Source of the DNA: Pelodera strongyloides
Taxonomy: Eukaryota; Nematoda; Chromadorea; Rhabditida; Rhabditidae
Direction: 5' to 3'
Assembly: GCA_036852015.1 (NCBI GenBank)
Contig: JAANDG010000166.1
Span: 186,001-250,000, forward strand
DNA length: 64,000 bases
How positions within the stretch are numbered: position 1 is the first letter of the stretch; each line of letters starts with the position of its first letter. The position numbers were made by a program, and so were the translations under genes. Shown one piece after another: positions 61,301-64,000 of the stretch. The notes under the pieces are model-generated. The model was not told where the DNA came from, made no database searches, and worked only from the letters and a program-made list of their open reading frames with translations.

Positions 61301-63514
61301 TTAGGCGTCATCCTTATCCTTGGTTCCGTGTTTGAGCATGCGAGTAAACTCAACATAATCAAACATACCATTTTTGATAGGAGCGTCGCGGAACAGCTCG
61401 TCAACCTACAAATATAGAGATTATAAAGATACATGACCGTTGAGTTGATTTAGTCTGGTTAATCCCGTGGCATATGTGAGCAGGGCTTTGGTATTCAAAA
61501 TACTGTGACAAGTATTTTTGTTTATAAAATCTCGTAATAGTATTTTCAAAGAAAGCTAACAAGTTACAGTGAAGGAAACTACGCGTCAATGTTACTATCT
61601 ATCCAAAAGTCATATAAAAGCGAAATACCGACCGGCAGGTTTTTGAAACGCATCGTGGACAACTTCTTAAGTATTTATGCTAATTTTCTCGAATTTAGCT
61701 CGATTTTTTATTATAATTTATGTTCATTTGCAAAGGCTGAATAAGAATGCTGGCGTACTCGATGTGCTTCAAAAACCGACCGGTATTTCGCTGTAACCTT
61801 GCCCAAATAAGCACAACCACCAACTATTTCCAATGCACCCTCACCTGATCATGGGTATATCTGTCTCCCATCGTAGTGAGTAATTCCCTCAGACGGTCCT
61901 CCGTTATCTTACCCGAATTATCGTCATCAAAACATTGAAAAGCGTTTCGAATCACCTGAAAGATATTATTCAACTTGTTTATACTATTTTTTACATAATT
62001 TGTAAACATTTTAGCACAGTATTTTAGCTTTTAGCACATCCAATGGTACAATTAAAAACAACTATCAAATAAGCTATTAATCAAGAAAGCCCACACCCCA
62101 CCCCCACAAACATCAAATTATCTCAATGTTTCAGGAAATTCATTTACATTCCTGTCATTTGCAAAACCAATGCATTTACGTTAGGACGGAGGGACTAAAG
62201 ACATTGAAATAAAGAAGTCTCTATAATTATCTACCTCTTCCGGATCCGTTCCCGTTAATTTTTCTCCAAAAAGAGTGAGAAACATGGTGAAGTTGATGGC
62301 CCCGGGTGCCTGGTTGACCATTTCATCCAGGAATTGCTCGTTCACTTCCTTTCCTAAACATATCAAAGCGGTATGGAACGTGGTTTGTGAATTGTATGTT
62401 GGTGAGCTGCATTCACATCTATTATATTCAAACGGAAACGAGCGTATGATAAGACTAAAAATAGACTAGTCCACAATTAGCATAGAATACATGAGAATGC
62501 AGTTGTCGAACGTACGCTGCAGCTGCATAAACCCCTGCAATATCGGTTTAATAGTCACCACTCACACATACAAATTATGATGCAGTCAGCAGTCATTATG
62601 ACGCAGTCAGATTATCACTTATGACGCAGTCAGCAGTCATCTAGTCAGCGGTTTCCCCGTGAAGATAATTGAAATTTGCATATGCCAAGTTTCCACAACA
62701 AGGTGAATCAGCTCTTCGCTACGTTAGCAGCAAACTATCAACTAGCAACCTATGCGCTACGTTAGCAGCAAACTATCAACTAGCAACCTATGCGCTACGT
62801 TAGCAGCAAACTATCAACTAGCAACCTATGCACTATAATACACTAATTTACACTTTATATAGAAGATAAGAAACACATGTCAAAAGTGTGAACATAACGG
62901 ACAATGACCGAAAAAAACCACTACAACTAACACTTGATGGAAATTCATATATATAAAGTATAAAGCAAACAATCGCATACCAAGTGAAGCGAACATTTCC
63001 TGCAAATCGGCCTGATCGATAAACCCATCGCGGTTCTGGTCAATCATGTTGAACGCCTCTTTGAACTCCTGCAATAAAAGCGTAATAAAGCTTTGAAAGT
63101 AAACCTAAAAAGGAAATGCTCATCTCTGAGTCATAATCCAACTTATTTTTAAATACACACCCCAGGTTACCTACTAAGTAATAAGTAACAGCATCACTTT
63201 AAACCCAATAATAGTACGAAAGCCAAAAAAGTACTAACTAAGTCTGTGGCCAACCTCTAGCCTGGTTGGACGGCTCTAAACGCAAATTCCTACATGATGC
63301 TACCCGGATACAAGAGAACAACGAATATAAGCGCCGCACGGATATCGGATATTAAACACTCGTGAAACATTTAACAATTCCTAGACAAAGTTGAAAGTTA
63401 CAAAACAGAAAAACATAATCAAACCTGAATCTGTGCCTGGTCGAACATGGCGAACACATTGCTGGTGGCGCGTTGGGGTCTCGCCCTACGGTTGACAGTC
63501 TTGCGAGAGGCCAT
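61301..63514 (-). CDS. mlc-4: Non-muscle myosin regulatory light chain (MLC-4 type)
   Basis: Exons 63514-63425, 63068-62981, 62353-62235, 61955-61845 and 61405-61301 give 170 aa. The N-terminus [20 protein letters not shown] carries the conserved phosphorylation site RATS (Thr17/Ser18) used by Rho-kinase and MLCK-type kinases. The first EF-hand loop (residues 40-51, [12 protein letters not shown]) keeps the Ca/Mg ligands; later EF hands are degenerate, as in the family. The C-terminus is [10 protein letters not shown]. The sequence is very close to Caenorhabditis MLC-4, which controls embryonic elongation, polarity and cytokinesis through non-muscle myosin II. A CTTCCAG acceptor at 63530-63529 lies 14 nt before the ATG and may be the SL site. 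Introns carry a MITE and two tandem repeats. Confidence 0.97.
61613..61795. mobile_element. Family A MITE in the last myosin light chain intron
   Basis: AAAAGCGAAATACCGACCGG start and CCGACCGGTATTTCGCTGTAA-like end. The TTAA at both edges has decayed to ATAA / GTAA. Confidence 0.85.
62575..62650. repeat. ATGACGCAGTCAG tandem repeat
   Basis: Three to four imperfect copies of TATGACGCAGTCAGCAGTCA in intron 2 of the light chain gene. Confidence 0.85.
62718..62831. repeat. 38-bp tandem repeat, three near-identical copies
   Basis: Unit starts GCTACGTTAGCAGCAAAC; copies at 62718, 62756 and 62794, in intron 2 of the light chain gene. Near-identity shows a recent expansion. Confidence 0.95.
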
Positions 63515-63636
63515 TTCTTACTTACTACCTGGAAGTATATCACGATTACACATGCCGTACCAATAGGGAACTTTGACGTAAAACACAATCTAACCCCTAC
63601 AAAAAGGGGAGCGATGTAATGAAATGAGAACAATTA

Positions 63637-63828
63637 TTAAAACGAAATACCGGCCGGTTTTTGAAACGCATCGTTGACAACTGAATTCTCACGTATTTAT
63701 GCAATTTGCTCGAATTTAGCTCGGTCTTTTTTATTCCAGTTTATGCTCATTTGCATAGGCCGCATAAGAATGATGGTGTACTCGATGTGTTTCAAAAATC
63801 GACCGGTATTGGCGGTATTTCGCTTTAA
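63637..63828. mobile_element. Family A TTAA MITE upstream of the light chain gene
   Basis: TTAAAACGAAATACCGGCCG start and GGTATTTCGCTTTAA end, with an extra TTGGCGG near the right end. About 120 bp upstream of the start codon, so it may overlap the promoter. Confidence 0.9.
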
Positions 63829-63867
63829 CTAACAAACCAAAAGTGAAAACTAGACAAGAAAATTCAG

Positions 63868-64000
63868 CAAAACAAAGATGATGAATATATCAGTGATGAT
63901 TGTAATTCTTCTGATTCTGATATAATTCTTTTTAATGACAAAAAGTTACGGGTTCATTGTTCACAAAGGAATGCACAGGGGTGCAAACAATGTAATAGAG
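63868..64000 (+). CDS. Possible 5' exon of a gene running off the window
   Basis: After AATTCAG at 63861-63867 one frame is open to the window edge (44 codons): starts QQNKDDEYISDDC, acidic and Ser-rich, then HCSQRNAQGCKQCNR with several Cys. An acidic start followed by Cys-rich sequence is seen in some transposase-like proteins, but no family is recognised. No in-frame ATG upstream; the exon may be internal. Confidence 0.3.

Noticed and set aside
62578..62831. CRISPR-like array
   Set aside because: Contiguous tandem repeats without unique spacers, in a nematode intron.

Overview
The window is nuclear DNA of a nematode. The evidence is a five-exon cuticle collagen with the standard nematode N-terminal block, an ASABF-type defensin, a non-muscle myosin regulatory light chain of the MLC-4 type, likely SL trans-splice acceptors 0-17 nt before several start codons, and scattered TTAGGC hexamers. 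Introns are long, 3' splice sites vary (TTTAG, TTGTAG, TTTCAG) and repeats are dense, so this does not look like Caenorhabditis. The species cannot be named from the sequence.

Left part (1-38250). A + strand gene at 85-9345 is a run of about 22 very small exons. Twenty consecutive introns are in phase 1 and several exon lengths recur exactly (36, 48, 51 and 81 bp). From about 9950 to 25340 the + strand carries several families of iterated exon-like cassettes (125-bp units at 11137-16327, a three-exon cassette at 17203-19735, a 75-100-bp unit repeated five times at 24126-24928). Their splice boundaries are kept but no shared reading frame is, which suggests a long non-coding transcript or the decayed relic of a micro-exon gene. 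A second diverged duplication lies at 27200-30420. A young non-autonomous LTR retrotransposon (12750-15311, identical 682-bp LTRs, AAAAG target duplication), TTAA-flanked palindromic MITEs, a TIR element (33861-34720), tRNA-like SINE pieces and GC-rich hairpin repeats fill much of the rest.

Right part (38251-64000). Three conserved genes lie on the minus strand, read from high to low coordinates: myosin regulatory light chain (63514-61301, 170 aa), calpain-7 (59981-47565, 26 exons, 824 aa, catalytic Cys/His/Asn present) and PIG-T, a GPI-transamidase subunit (46550-38251, 18 exons, about 649 aa). The exons were joined by hand from splice sites and homology, and all phases close. Two small + strand genes sit inside introns of these genes: the ASABF-like antimicrobial peptide in a PIG-T intron (43803-44391) and the cuticle collagen in a calpain-7 intron (55113-56589). 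A 5'-truncated non-LTR reverse transcriptase relic lies in the last calpain-7 intron.

Functionally these are housekeeping genes (actomyosin contractility, an endosomal MIT-domain protease, GPI anchoring) hosting two secreted products (cuticle and innate defence). No operon is proven, although all three hosts run in one direction with gaps of 1.0-1.3 kb.
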